Positions 6,770-11,499 of a DNA stretch of 11,499 bases are shown here, one piece after another. The stretch is taken from contig JAPKYM010000022.1 of the NCBI GenBank assembly GCA_026394315.1, positions 1-11,499 on the forward strand, written 5' to 3'. Numbering within the stretch: position 1 is the stretch's first letter; every line of letters starts with the position of its first letter. The position numbers were made by a program, and so were the translations under genes. A model generated the notes under the pieces. The model was not told the DNA's origin. It saw only the letters and a list, made by a program, of their open reading frames with translations, and made no database searches. This DNA comes from Candidatus Bathyarchaeota archaeon (lineage in GTDB: Archaea > Thermoproteota > Bathyarchaeia > 40CM-2-53-6 > RBG-13-38-9).

Positions 6770-7127
6770 GAAGGCTGACTACATCCTAAGACCCTCAGAG
6801 GGTTTCAGGGGATTCTTCCCTTGGTGTGGTGCTCATCATCTATGGCGCACACAACTATGTTTCTGCACCTTTGAGATGTGAATGCAAAGGACGTGGGTTT
6901 GATGGGCTGGTACTGTCCGAAGCGCCGTGCGACATTCGTTGAGTTTCAACCCACCTGCCCCTACTGTTTCGTGCCACTAAAGAAGTCGAAGTACGAGGAT
7001 CGGATTTAGTCGGCTGCAAAGATCAAAGGGTGTACTCACCATTTGTGAAGAAAACATTATACATATGAAGGGTTTATTTCAAGCACATTCCATGTCTTAA
7101 ATCACATGGCGTTTATCTCTTTGATTC
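6770..7127. other. Gene-poor stretch with a degenerate zinc-ribbon-like ORF and a possible promoter
   Basis: An ORF at 6902-7009 (35 aa, plus strand) starts MGWYCPKRRATF and contains CPYC; the first pair reads C-P-K-R where a zinc ribbon would have CPxC, as if TGC had become CGC. A short hairpin, CCCTC-A-GAGGG, lies near 6791-6801. Before the Doc-like gene, TTAAAT near 7097-7102 is about 29 bases upstream of the ATG at 7128, a suitable position for a leaderless promoter. I see nothing else. Confidence 0.3.
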
Positions 7128-7496
7128 ATGGTGTGGTACCCTGAAGTTGAGGATGTTGTTTGCGTCAACATAGAGGTTCTCGACCTGACGAACGACAGGC
7201 ACCCTCACAAGCTACTGGGTTCGCGTAGAGGGATCCAAACTATAATAGATAAAGTCAAGAATAAGGAGGAAAGCGGACTAACATGGCAGGCTGCTATTTT
7301 GATGAAAGAGTTGGCTCGACTCCATTTGTTTGCCGGAGCAAACCACAGGACTGCTTATGTTGTGGCAAAGATGTTCCTCATCAGAAACGGTCGACGTTTA
7401 AGAGTCGATTCCTTTGAAGACGCCTATCCATTTATTAAGAACGTTGAGGGTAGGAATGTTGACGAGATAAAGAGGTGGGTTGAGCATGGAGCCTAA
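7128..7496 (+). CDS. Doc/Fic-family protein (death-on-curing-like toxin candidate)
   Basis: Small Fic-fold protein of Doc size (122 residues; phage P1 Doc is about the same). Family members transfer phosphate or AMP to target proteins; Doc phosphorylates EF-Tu. The core motif is HLFAGANHRTAYVVAKMFL (66-84), matching HxFx[D/E][G/A]NxRT, with H66, F68, N72 and R74 present. The acidic Mg2+-binding position is Gly (G70), so activity may be altered; as I recall, archaeal relatives often have HPFASGNRRTAF there, so the loss may be a subfamily trait. The C-terminal helix around DEIKRWVEHG ends in a stop that overlaps the start of a 40-codon ORF by 11 bases. The ATG at 7128 has a TATA-like TTAAAT about 29 bases upstream and no Shine-Dalgarno, consistent with leaderless expression. 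Confidence 0.8.
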   Translation: MVWYPEVEDVVCVNIEVLDLTNDRHPHKLLGSRRGIQTIIDKVKNKEESGLTWQAAILMKELARLHLFAGANHRTAYVVAKMFLIRNGRRLRVDSFEDAYPFIKNVEGRNVDEIKRWVEHGA

Positions 7497-7608
7497 GTGT
7501 TCAAAGAACCCTAATGACGGTCTCATTAGGGAAATTATAGCAGAGGATCTGCCTCTTTTGAAGATGCTCGCCACTAACGGAAAAGACAAGTCTCTAGTTA
7601 GGAAATAA
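7486..7608 (+). CDS. 40-aa ORF overlapping the Doc-like gene, candidate antitoxin
   Basis: ATG-started ORF of 40 residues (MEPKCSKNPNDGLIREII...) overlapping the Doc-like gene by 11 bases. A strong ribosome site, AGAGGTG, lies inside the toxin gene about 8 bases before the ATG, which argues for real translation. The acidic/hydrophobic run LIREIIAEDLPLLKMLA suggests one helix. I recognise no domain. By position it could be the partner that blocks the Fic/Doc active site, although Phd-type antitoxins usually lie upstream and are larger. Confidence 0.6.
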   Translation: MEPKCSKNPNDGLIREIIAEDLPLLKMLATNGKDKSLVRK

Positions 7609-7616
7609 TCTCATAT

Positions 7617-7644
7617 CGTCTCTTTCTCCACGTTTCTTTCTCCA
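7617..7644 (+). repeat. 14-bp tandem repeat, pyrimidine-rich
   Basis: CGTCTCTTTCTCCA is followed directly by CGTTTCTTTCTCCA, differing at one base. It lies nine bases after the stop of the candidate antitoxin. T-rich tracts like this can act as archaeal transcription terminators. Confidence 0.6.
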
Positions 7645-7649
7645 TTACA

Positions 7650-7659
7650 AGCGTGCGCT
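7650..7659. repeat. Palindrome variant AGCGTGCGCT
   Basis: One mismatch to the AGCGCGCGCT core, intergenic, downstream of the Doc-like pair. Confidence 0.5.
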
Positions 7660-7839
7660 TTCACTTTCCTCTCTTGCTTAAACCCCTCAAGCATCGTTTC
7701 CTATCTGAGTCTCAGATGCAGGTTCAAGAGGTCCGATGGTTCTACCGCACCCAACCTGTAATGGTTCCAGAATCTTGGGATCTCTCAAGAAGGCATCTGA
7801 GGCTTTCAAGCCGATGAAATTGTTCACGCGCTAAAAATA

Positions 7840-7880
7840 GGGAGGGCAACATGAAAGGGTGACTTCAATGACGCCCTCCC
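7840..7880 (-). terminator. GC-rich hairpin with T-run on the minus strand
   Basis: Perfect 8-bp inverted repeat, GGGAGGGC (7840-7847) and GCCCTCCC (7873-7880), with a 25-base loop. On the minus strand the stem is followed by TATTTTTAG, as in an intrinsic-type terminator, but no minus-strand gene ends here. It could be the 3' end of an unannotated RNA or simply a stable hairpin. Confidence 0.35.
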
Positions 7881-7920
7881 AACTACTGACCCTTGGTCTT
7901 GCTGATATTCCGTAGTTTAC

Positions 7921-7930
7921 AGCGCGCGCT
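7921..7930. repeat. Palindrome AGCGCGCGCT (exact copy) upstream of the PH-like gene
   Basis: Exact core copy, about 31 bases upstream of the TATA-like box and 63 bases before the ATG of the membrane PH-like gene, a place where an archaeal activator could bind. Confidence 0.7.
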
Positions 7931-7960
7931 TAACCATTGAGGAGAGAAGAAGCGGGGCAG

Positions 7961-7969
7961 CTTTTTATG
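7961..7969 (+). promoter_or_regulatory. TATA-like box for the PH-like gene
   Basis: CTTTTTATG is centred about 28 bases before the ATG at 7993. With no strong Shine-Dalgarno before that ATG, transcription starting at or next to the start codon (leaderless mRNA) is plausible. Confidence 0.35.
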
Positions 7970-7992
7970 AAGCTTCAGGCAGAGATTCCGCG

Positions 7993-8502
7993 ATGAGAAT
8001 GAGTGTAGAGGAAAGCTTCTCTCTGTCGTGGGACAACCTTATCAGAGGAATGACGGCTTGCGTGGTTGTCTTGGTCTTCACGCTTGCGGCAATCTTTGGA
8101 CTTGTTCTCGAGAACTTCTGGCTCAGAATCGTCATAGTGTTGTACCTCTTCTGCGTTCTCATCATTCCGCTCCTTTGGGCGCCGCAGCGCTACCTTGTCA
8201 AAGGCAACCTTGTCACAGTTCAGAGACGAGTAGGCGATGTGCGCATTCTAGTCAGTAGAGAGCCAGAACATTGGAAATGGACCTGGTTGGGATTGAGACT
8301 ATTCGCCAGCGGCGGGTTGTATGGATACTTCGGCTACTTCTACATGAAGCGAATTGGAAGTGTCCGCATGTATGCAACGAATAGACACAATATGGTCCTT
8401 CTTGTGGACGAGAAAGGGAAGAAGATCCTCGTCAGCCCGAATGAGGTCGACAGATTCATTCAACAACTCAAGAAGTCAGTTCTACTCGCGGAGAACAAAT
8501 AA
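7993..8502 (+). CDS. Membrane-anchored PH-like domain protein (bacterial PH domain type)
   Basis: Protein of 169 residues with two N-terminal transmembrane segments (about 20-40 and 43-62) and a soluble domain (about 65-160) of the prokaryotic PH-like type. Supporting features are YLVKGNLVTVQRR (67-79, first strands), LFASGGLYGYFGYFYMKRIG (103-122), YATNRHNMVLLVDEKGKK (127-144) and LVSPNEVDRFIQQLKK (146-161, closing helix); this order of a Gly/aromatic turn, an ATNR strand and a C-terminal sPxxxxxFi helix is what I know from these proteins. Function is unknown; the family is usually membrane-associated. The first ATG was chosen; MRM offers a second in-frame ATG two codons later. A nine-codon ORF beginning at 7967 ends by overlapping this start (ATGA). 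It stands alone on the plus strand. Confidence 0.8.
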   Translation: MRMSVEESFSLSWDNLIRGMTACVVVLVFTLAAIFGLVLENFWLRIVIVLYLFCVLIIPLLWAPQRYLVKGNLVTVQRRVGDVRILVSREPEHWKWTWLGLRLFASGGLYGYFGYFYMKRIGSVRMYATNRHNMVLLVDEKGKKILVSPNEVDRFIQQLKKSVLLAENK

Positions 8503-8602
8503 CTGAAGCATCTTCAACCCTTGAATCAAGACTGCGTTTCAGCTGCAGAGGTGGTTTTTCGGGTCAAAGATGATTTCATTCCCTATGGGGAAAGCAGCAG
8601 TA

Positions 8603-8612
8603 AGCGCGCGCT
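8603..8612. repeat. Palindrome AGCGCGCGCT (exact copy)
   Basis: Exact core copy 100 bases downstream of the PH-like gene, extended by flanking GCAGC (8595-8599) and GCTGC (8610-8614). Confidence 0.7.
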
Positions 8613-8718
8613 GCCTGTGGTACTTGGCTATAACCTGAAAAACAAATCAAAACGACGATTCCTAAAGCGAGAAGTCGCATGACACGTCGATTTCGTTCAT
8701 TATCAAATCTCACGTTTA

Positions 8719-8743
8719 AAAAGCTTAGCGCGCACCCGCTAAG
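8719..8743 (-). terminator. Hairpin plus T-run after the zinc-ribbon gene
   Basis: On the minus strand CTTAGCG, a 6-base loop and CGCTAAG form a 7-bp stem, followed by CTTTTT. It lies 27 bases after the stop of the minus-strand zinc-ribbon gene and looks like an intrinsic-type terminator. The stem and loop resemble a split version of the TAGCGCGCGCTA palindrome. Confidence 0.6.
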
Positions 8744-8770
8744 AGTCAAAATACCTTAGCAAGCACTTCT

Positions 8771-8926
8771 TCACTGAAATTCATAGCCACATTGTGGGCA
8801 TCGCGGTCTCACAGAAGATAAGCCGACAAGTTCAGGGGGTGTCTGTCCCCTAGTCTTAGGGGCTAATCGAGGCATAACCATTCCCTTGCATATGGGGCAG
8901 TATCTCAGATTCTCTGGAAACGCCAA
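8771..8926 (-). CDS. 51-aa zinc-ribbon protein
   Basis: Small protein with two CxxC knuckles, RYCPICKG (C10, C13) and PRCPQCGYEF (C43, C46), separated by about 30 residues and ending right after the second, the layout of a single treble-clef zinc ribbon as in many small archaeal transcription- or translation-related proteins. The start is TTG (MAFPENLRYC), with AGGAAGGG about 10 bases upstream and an in-frame TAG two codons before it, so the protein cannot extend further; an ATG at residue 16 would lose the first knuckle. A 66-codon ORF on the same strand in another frame (8856-9056) is probably its shadow. The gene is followed by a terminator-like hairpin. No partner gene is adjacent; the specific function is unknown. 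Confidence 0.65.
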   Translation of the reverse strand: MAFPENLRYCPICKGMVMPRLAPKTRGQTPPELVGLSSVRPRCPQCGYEFQ

Positions 8927-9106
8927 ACTCTATACCCTTCCTACGTCCTCCATCCCACAATCGGGCGTTAGTCTCCCCTGAGATCTCTTGATTTGAGAAT
9001 TTCCCCCGCTTGCACTTGACCCCCTTCTTTACACGCAAATAGACGCAAATAACCATGTTCTAGGGAGAGTGTGTTGGGTAGATAGTATTGCGGGTTAACC
9101 CTAGAC

Positions 9107-9116
9107 AACGCGCGCT
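9107..9116. repeat. Palindrome variant AACGCGCGCT
   Basis: One mismatch to the AGCGCGCGCT core; intergenic. Confidence 0.5.
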
Positions 9117-9183
9117 AAGGCGAAACAAACACACAAAGCAAGTGTCGGAAACCGGAATACAAAACGTTACGAAAACGGATCGA

Positions 9184-9192
9184 TTAATATAA
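9184..9192 (+). promoter_or_regulatory. TATA box TTAATATAA
   Basis: Good match to the archaeal TATA consensus, immediately followed by a palindrome copy (9192-9201), so a protein bound there would block transcription initiation. About 30 bases downstream is the ATG of a 34-codon ORF; otherwise the transcript could run towards the DinB-like gene at 9400. Confidence 0.45.
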
Positions 9193-9201
9193 GCGCGCGC
9201 A
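9192..9201. repeat. Palindrome variant AGCGCGCGCA
   Basis: One mismatch to the core; it overlaps the last base of the TATA box at 9184-9192. A matching GCGCT at 9206-9210 gives an additional AGCGC/GCGCT inverted repeat. Confidence 0.55.
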
Positions 9202-9350
9202 TCTGGCGCTCCCCTCTATGCCTGCGAGATTGGGGCAAAGTACCGGCTGCTTTGATATTGATGAGATCTCCGGAACCATTAGATTACTGAGAGTATGTGG
9301 TCATGAAGAAGTGTACCGGTAACAAACGTGCGCTATCGGTGAGTCGACAG

Positions 9351-9362
9351 TAGCGCGCGCTA
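9351..9362. repeat. Palindrome TAGCGCGCGCTA (exact copy) before the DinB-like gene
   Basis: Perfect 12-bp copy, identical to the one before the hydrogenase operon, 38-49 bases upstream of the DinB-like start codon. Confidence 0.75.
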
Positions 9363-9399
9363 ATAGGAATTCATTTAGGGAAAGCTAGATGTATAGCAG

Positions 9400-9906
9400 G
9401 TGTCTGGTTTGCTGAACTATGAGGATATGTTTAACTATTTCAAGAGGGAGCGGGATGGACTTATCCGTGCCCTTGAGAATCTGTCTGATGAGGACTTCAT
9501 GAAGAATCTGGGATTAAGTTTCGGCAGTATCAAAGATGTTCTTGTACACACCGTGATGGTTGAGGACAACTGGCTACACTATAGAGCAGCTGGATTAGGA
9601 GAAGGAACCAGCCTAAAGATGGAGGGCTTCAAAAACATGCAAGACATTAAGAAATACATAGCCGAAGTAGACGCCAGGACTGCTAAGCTCTTTAGCAACA
9701 TGACTGCACAGAACCTCAGAACGGAGATTAAAAGGGTTCAACCAGACGGTAAAGAGGTTGCGTACGCCCTGGAAGATGTGCTTTACCACATACCAATCGA
9801 GATAATCCATCACTACGGGGAGATCTTCGCCGAGTTTTGGAGGATGAATATTAACGCGCCTTACTACTCATACCTAGCCTACTCAAGAAACAAAGCAAAG
9901 ACATAA
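9400..9906 (+). CDS. DinB-like four-helix metal-binding protein
   Basis: Protein of 168 residues with the four-helix pattern of the DinB/YfiT superfamily, which includes thiol-dependent transferases and damage-inducible proteins of unknown role. Visible are YFKRERDGLIRALENLSDED (13-32), FGSIKDVLVHTVMVEDNWLH (41-60) with the first histidine ligand H50, and LEDVLYHIPIEIIHHYGEI (124-142) with H137-H138 before GEI. Relatives usually read NHxxHHRGxI; here the position four before H138 is E134, with H130 further back, so the ligand set may be His/Glu or shifted. The start is GTG (MSGLLNYEDM); the ATG at 9389 is out of frame and stops quickly. The ribosome site is weak. It appears monocistronic, with a perfect palindrome upstream. 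Confidence 0.8.
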   Translation: MSGLLNYEDMFNYFKRERDGLIRALENLSDEDFMKNLGLSFGSIKDVLVHTVMVEDNWLHYRAAGLGEGTSLKMEGFKNMQDIKKYIAEVDARTAKLFSNMTAQNLRTEIKRVQPDGKEVAYALEDVLYHIPIEIIHHYGEIFAEFWRMNINAPYYSYLAYSRNKAKT

Positions 9907-9994
9907 CAAAAGCGACAAGACTAACGATATCCTTGAAGTAGTTCGCACTTCCACCCTACCTAATGCGAGATTAATATCTGACAGAATTGCCAGA

Positions 9995-10004
9995 CGCGCG
10001 CGCT
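9995..10004. repeat. Palindrome variant CGCGCGCGCT
   Basis: One mismatch to the core; five bases outside the left 50-bp inverted repeat. Confidence 0.5.
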
Positions 10005-10009
10005 AGGTT

Positions 10010-10059
10010 AATGCCGCTGACTCTAAACTAAACCCCAAAAATAGAAACAACACAGACGT
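10010..10059 (+). repeat. Left copy of a perfect 50-bp inverted repeat
   Basis: From AATGCCGCTGACTC to AACACAGACGT, this is identical over 50 bases to the reverse complement of 11126-11175. Similarity fades into an imperfect continuation at the inner edge, where both copies run into a GCGCG-rich palindrome. The pair brackets the NHL-type gene. Confidence 0.95.
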
Positions 10060-10064
10060 CCTTT

Positions 10065-10074
10065 AGCGCGCGCC
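10065..10074. repeat. Palindrome variant AGCGCGCGCC
   Basis: One mismatch to the core, five bases inside the left 50-bp repeat. Confidence 0.5.
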
Positions 10075-10201
10075 GCCACCCGCACCTAATCTTTCGTTCC
10101 AGTCGTGAGGCATTCCCTTCCTGTCCGGCCTTGGCCGTCAGCAAAACACAATATGTTCCATAGTGGCTAATCTAGAGCCATTGTAATGGGATGGTCGCGA
10201 A

Positions 10202-11035
10202 TTGGCAAAGGCTCGGGTGCTCATTGTCTCCTTAGTTGTGTTTACATTCATCCTTCTCCTGGCCTCATCTTTCCAAGCGCAGGTGCACGCGAATCCAGAC
10301 GAATACTATGTCGTCGTCGAGTATGGAAGCGGTGAATTGTCACGTGTCACCCCTGCTGGAACTGTGACTCTAATAGCTAGCGGCCTCTCAGGTCCCCTCC
10401 ATGTTGCGATCGATAGCTCGGGCAACTATGTTGTCACAGAGGACTCTTCCAACAGATTGTCACGCGTCACTCCGAGTGGGACGATTACGACAATCGTCAG
10501 CGGTCTCAACGGACCCAATGGTATTGCAATTGATACTTCAGGAAACTACATCGTGGCGGACCAAAACGGCAATAAGTTGTTCCGTGTTACTCCGGGTGGA
10601 ATCGTGACCCTGATAACAGGCAGTGATCTTTCAGGTCCCCAAGGTGTTGTGGTCGACGGATCGGGGAACTATATAGTAGTCGAAGACAATACTCAGCTTT
10701 CACGGGTCACTCCAGGGGGAACGGTAACCTTCATCGCCAATGTCTATTCAGGACCTGGCGTAGCAATCGACAATTCAGGGAATTATGTTGTGACGGAGCA
10801 AAGCTGTAATCAGTTGTCCCGTGTTACTCCCGGAGGAGCGGTCACTCTAATCACAGGAAGCGACCTTTCGAGACCCACAGGTGTCGCCTTCAGGGGCGAA
10901 CCACCAGCTCGCCCGCCAGTCGGCGGCATAGTTATGCCTACCAACAAGCTTGAGATCCTAGCACCCTACCTAGCATTGGCAGGACTAATCGCAGCAGTAT
11001 CCGCAGTTGTAGTGGTTAAGAGAAGAAGAACCTAA
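10202..11035 (+). CDS. Secreted, membrane-anchored NHL-type beta-propeller repeat protein
   Basis: Predicted cell-surface protein of 277 residues. An N-terminal signal peptide (about 5-24, likely cleaved near QAQVHA) is followed by five repeats of about 40 residues, each with LSRVTPGGTVTLI, a GPxGVAID turn and SGNYVVTE; LSRVTP-like motifs begin at 46, 86, 126, 166 and 205. This is the NHL/Vgb-like beta-propeller pattern, with five clear blades. The C-terminus has a Pro-rich spacer, then GGIVMPTNKLEILAPYLALA, a transmembrane helix (about 253-272) and a KRRR tail, a combination I associate with archaeal surface proteins. No enzymatic residues are evident; binding or adhesion is inference. The start is TTG with GGGATGG about 8 bases upstream; in-frame TAA at 10184 limits extension. 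The gene lies inside a 50-bp inverted repeat pair. Confidence 0.85.
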   Translation: MAKARVLIVSLVVFTFILLLASSFQAQVHANPDEYYVVVEYGSGELSRVTPAGTVTLIASGLSGPLHVAIDSSGNYVVTEDSSNRLSRVTPSGTITTIVSGLNGPNGIAIDTSGNYIVADQNGNKLFRVTPGGIVTLITGSDLSGPQGVVVDGSGNYIVVEDNTQLSRVTPGGTVTFIANVYSGPGVAIDNSGNYVVTEQSCNQLSRVTPGGAVTLITGSDLSRPTGVAFRGEPPARPPVGGIVMPTNKLEILAPYLALAGLIAAVSAVVVVKRRRT

Positions 11036-11125
11036 GCCTTCTCAACCCTCCATTCTCTCAGCTTTATCTTCCTTGTGTTAGATCATAGCAACATTTCAAG
11101 AAACGATATAGCACGCGCATGAGGA

Positions 11126-11175
11126 ACGTCTGTGTTGTTTCTATTTTTGGGGTTTAGTTTAGAGTCAGCGGCATT
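11126..11175 (-). repeat. Right copy of the perfect 50-bp inverted repeat
   Basis: Reverse complement of 10010-10059 with no mismatch. The outer flanks of the two copies (GGTT on the left, GTATC on the right) show no target-site duplication. Confidence 0.95.
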
Positions 11176-11360
11176 GTATCAAGAACTTTTGCTTTCGATA
11201 GGTTTGAGCTCCTTTGATTCTGCTGGACATTATGCTGGCAGATTTATTTCAGCTTACGGAGTTCGTAAGGATTTTGTACTGGCGACCAATCTTCTCAGGC
11301 TGCGAGTTCTGCAGTTCATTGTTTTACCCGTTTGTCTTTGGCTTGTCATAGTTATATAAG

Positions 11361-11369
11361 TTTATATAA
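11361..11369 (+). promoter_or_regulatory. TATA box TTTATATAA
   Basis: Near-perfect archaeal TATA box next to a second one (TTATATAA, 11352-11359). Transcription would start about 11391-11395, giving a leader of about 60-90 bases before the partial gene at the right edge. Confidence 0.45.
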
Positions 11370-11454
11370 TTGACTGCGGCTATTAATTTACCTGTAGTAA
11401 TGCAGAAACGCATTGATGCAGAAGCACAAATAATCTAAAACATTATTGTGCCAA

Positions 11455-11499
11455 ATGCCAGGATATGTAGGGAGTTTGACGATGAGCAAAGTGCTGCAT
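11455..11499 (+). CDS. Start of a gene cut by the right edge
   Basis: An open frame reaches the window end. Two in-frame ATGs are possible: 11455 (MPGYVGSLTMSKVLH) and 11482 (MSKVLH). The second has AGGGAG seven bases upstream and is preferred as the start. There is too little sequence to identify the product. The double TATA box at 11352-11369 would be its promoter. Confidence 0.4.
   Translation, partial: MPGYVGSLTMSKVLH

Larger units (their letters stand above)
7609..7992. other. Non-coding stretch with palindromes, a hairpin and the promoter of the next gene
   Basis: No gene is supported. It begins with a pyrimidine-rich tandem repeat (7617-7644) that may end transcription of the Doc pair. 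It also holds two copies of the AGCGCGCGCT palindrome (7650, one mismatch; 7921, exact), a GGGAGGGC/GCCCTCCC inverted repeat (7840-7880), and a TATA-like box at 7961. Confidence 0.6.
8503..8770. other. Intergenic stretch with a palindrome and hairpin
   Basis: It contains an exact AGCGCGCGCT copy (8603) nested in a GCAGC/GCTGC inverted repeat, and the terminator-like hairpin of the zinc-ribbon gene (8719-8743). A 44-codon plus-strand frame from a GTG near 8552 has no ribosome site or recognisable motif and is not called. Confidence 0.5.
8927..9399. other. Non-coding stretch with several palindromes and a strong TATA box
   Basis: Contains palindrome copies at 9107, 9192 and 9351, a weaker one at 9325 (two mismatches), and a TATA box at 9184. 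A 34-codon ORF (9218-9322, beginning MPARLGQSTGCF) starts about 30 bases after that TATA box, as a leaderless gene would, but has no other support. On the minus strand only a shadow of the zinc-ribbon gene is seen. Confidence 0.5.
9907..10201. other. Intergenic region with two palindromes and the left inverted repeat
   Basis: No gene seen. It contains palindrome half-sites at 9995 and 10065 on either side of the left copy of a 50-bp inverted repeat, a CGGCC-TT-GGCCG mini-hairpin (10126-10137) and a TGGCT/AGCCA inverted repeat (10164-10180) shortly before the NHL-type gene. Confidence 0.6.
11036..11454. other. AT-rich stretch with right inverted repeat and TATA boxes; no secure gene
   Basis: Holds a degenerate palindrome (11109-11120, three mismatches), the right 50-bp repeat, and a 75-codon hydrophobic plus-strand frame (11132-11359) that begins with GTG inside the repeat. 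The left copy encodes the same first residues on its minus strand and then stops at once, so this frame is more likely incidental or a remnant. TATATAAGTTTATATAA near 11353-11369 is a double TATA box. Confidence 0.45.

Noticed and set aside
7811..7890. Possible C/D box small RNA (GATGA and CTGA boxes)
   Set aside because: The C box does not match RTGATGA and no credible C'/D' pair with correct spacing is present.
8552..8690. 44-codon plus-strand frame running through a palindrome copy
   Set aside because: No ribosome site, no family resemblance, and low-complexity Lys/Arg tail.
8856..9056. 66-codon minus-strand ORF
   Set aside because: No recognisable motif; the overlapping frame with two CxxC knuckles is the better gene.
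7617..10074. CRISPR-like array formed by the recurring palindrome
   Set aside because: Spacing is irregular (tens to hundreds of bases), the unit is only 10-12 bp, and no cas genes are nearby.
10000..11185. Insertion sequence with terminal inverted repeats
   Set aside because: The enclosed gene is not a transposase and no target-site duplication flanks the repeats, so an ordinary IS is not supported, although a cassette or invertible segment remains possible.
11132..11359. 75-codon hydrophobic plus-strand ORF
   Set aside because: It begins inside the inverted repeat, has no ribosome site, and its counterpart in the left repeat stops immediately; at best a remnant.

Overview
The window looks archaeal, most likely from an uncultivated Thermoproteota-type lineage; Bathyarchaeia is my best guess. 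The grounds are an HdrB-type subunit beside a group 4 [NiFe] hydrogenase, an archaeal-style NusB/NSUN RNA methyltransferase, TATA-like boxes about 28-30 bases before several starts (leaderless style), short SpoVT/AbrB and Doc-type genes, and a surface protein with an archaeal-looking C-terminal membrane anchor. The assignment is an inference from gene content; there is no rRNA or other phylogenetic marker here.

Region 1 (about 1-4330, minus strand) is a compact operon running out of the left edge. In order of transcription it holds a four-cluster (16-Cys) ferredoxin, a possible 42-codon linker ORF, an HdrB-like CCG-domain protein that lacks its N-terminus, a small two-helix membrane protein, a proton-pumping antiporter-like subunit (NuoM/N/HyfB type), and the fused NuoC-NuoD-type large subunit of a group 4 hydrogenase with its N-terminal nickel-binding CGIC motif. 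Genes overlap by ATGA or GTGA, or are 1 base apart. The set suggests a membrane hydrogenase that exchanges electrons with a ferredoxin/Hdr module.

Region 2 (4331-6150, minus strand) holds a NOL1/NOP2/Sun RNA cytosine-5 methyltransferase. Upstream of it is a SpoVT/AbrB-domain gene broken by an apparent frameshift. The broken gene occupies the sequence that a longer reading of the methyltransferase would use as its N-terminus, so the true methyltransferase start is probably about 160 bases downstream of the longest-ORF start.

Region 3 (6151-9399) is gene-poor accessory DNA: an unrecognised 161-codon ORF, Cys-rich scraps, a Doc/Fic-family toxin-like gene overlapped by a 40-aa ORF (candidate toxin-antitoxin pair), a membrane-anchored PH-like protein, and a 51-aa zinc ribbon followed by a hairpin-plus-T terminator.

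Region 4 (9400-11499) holds a DinB-like protein and a secreted NHL-type repeat protein bracketed by a perfect 50-bp inverted repeat. A partial gene begins at the right edge.

Two DNA-level patterns cut across the map. A palindrome, core AGCGCGCGCT, occurs exactly four times and with one mismatch five more times, always outside confident genes. The 50-bp inverted repeat makes the 10.0-11.2 kb segment look like a discrete cassette. I see no tRNA, rRNA, CRISPR array or transposase.
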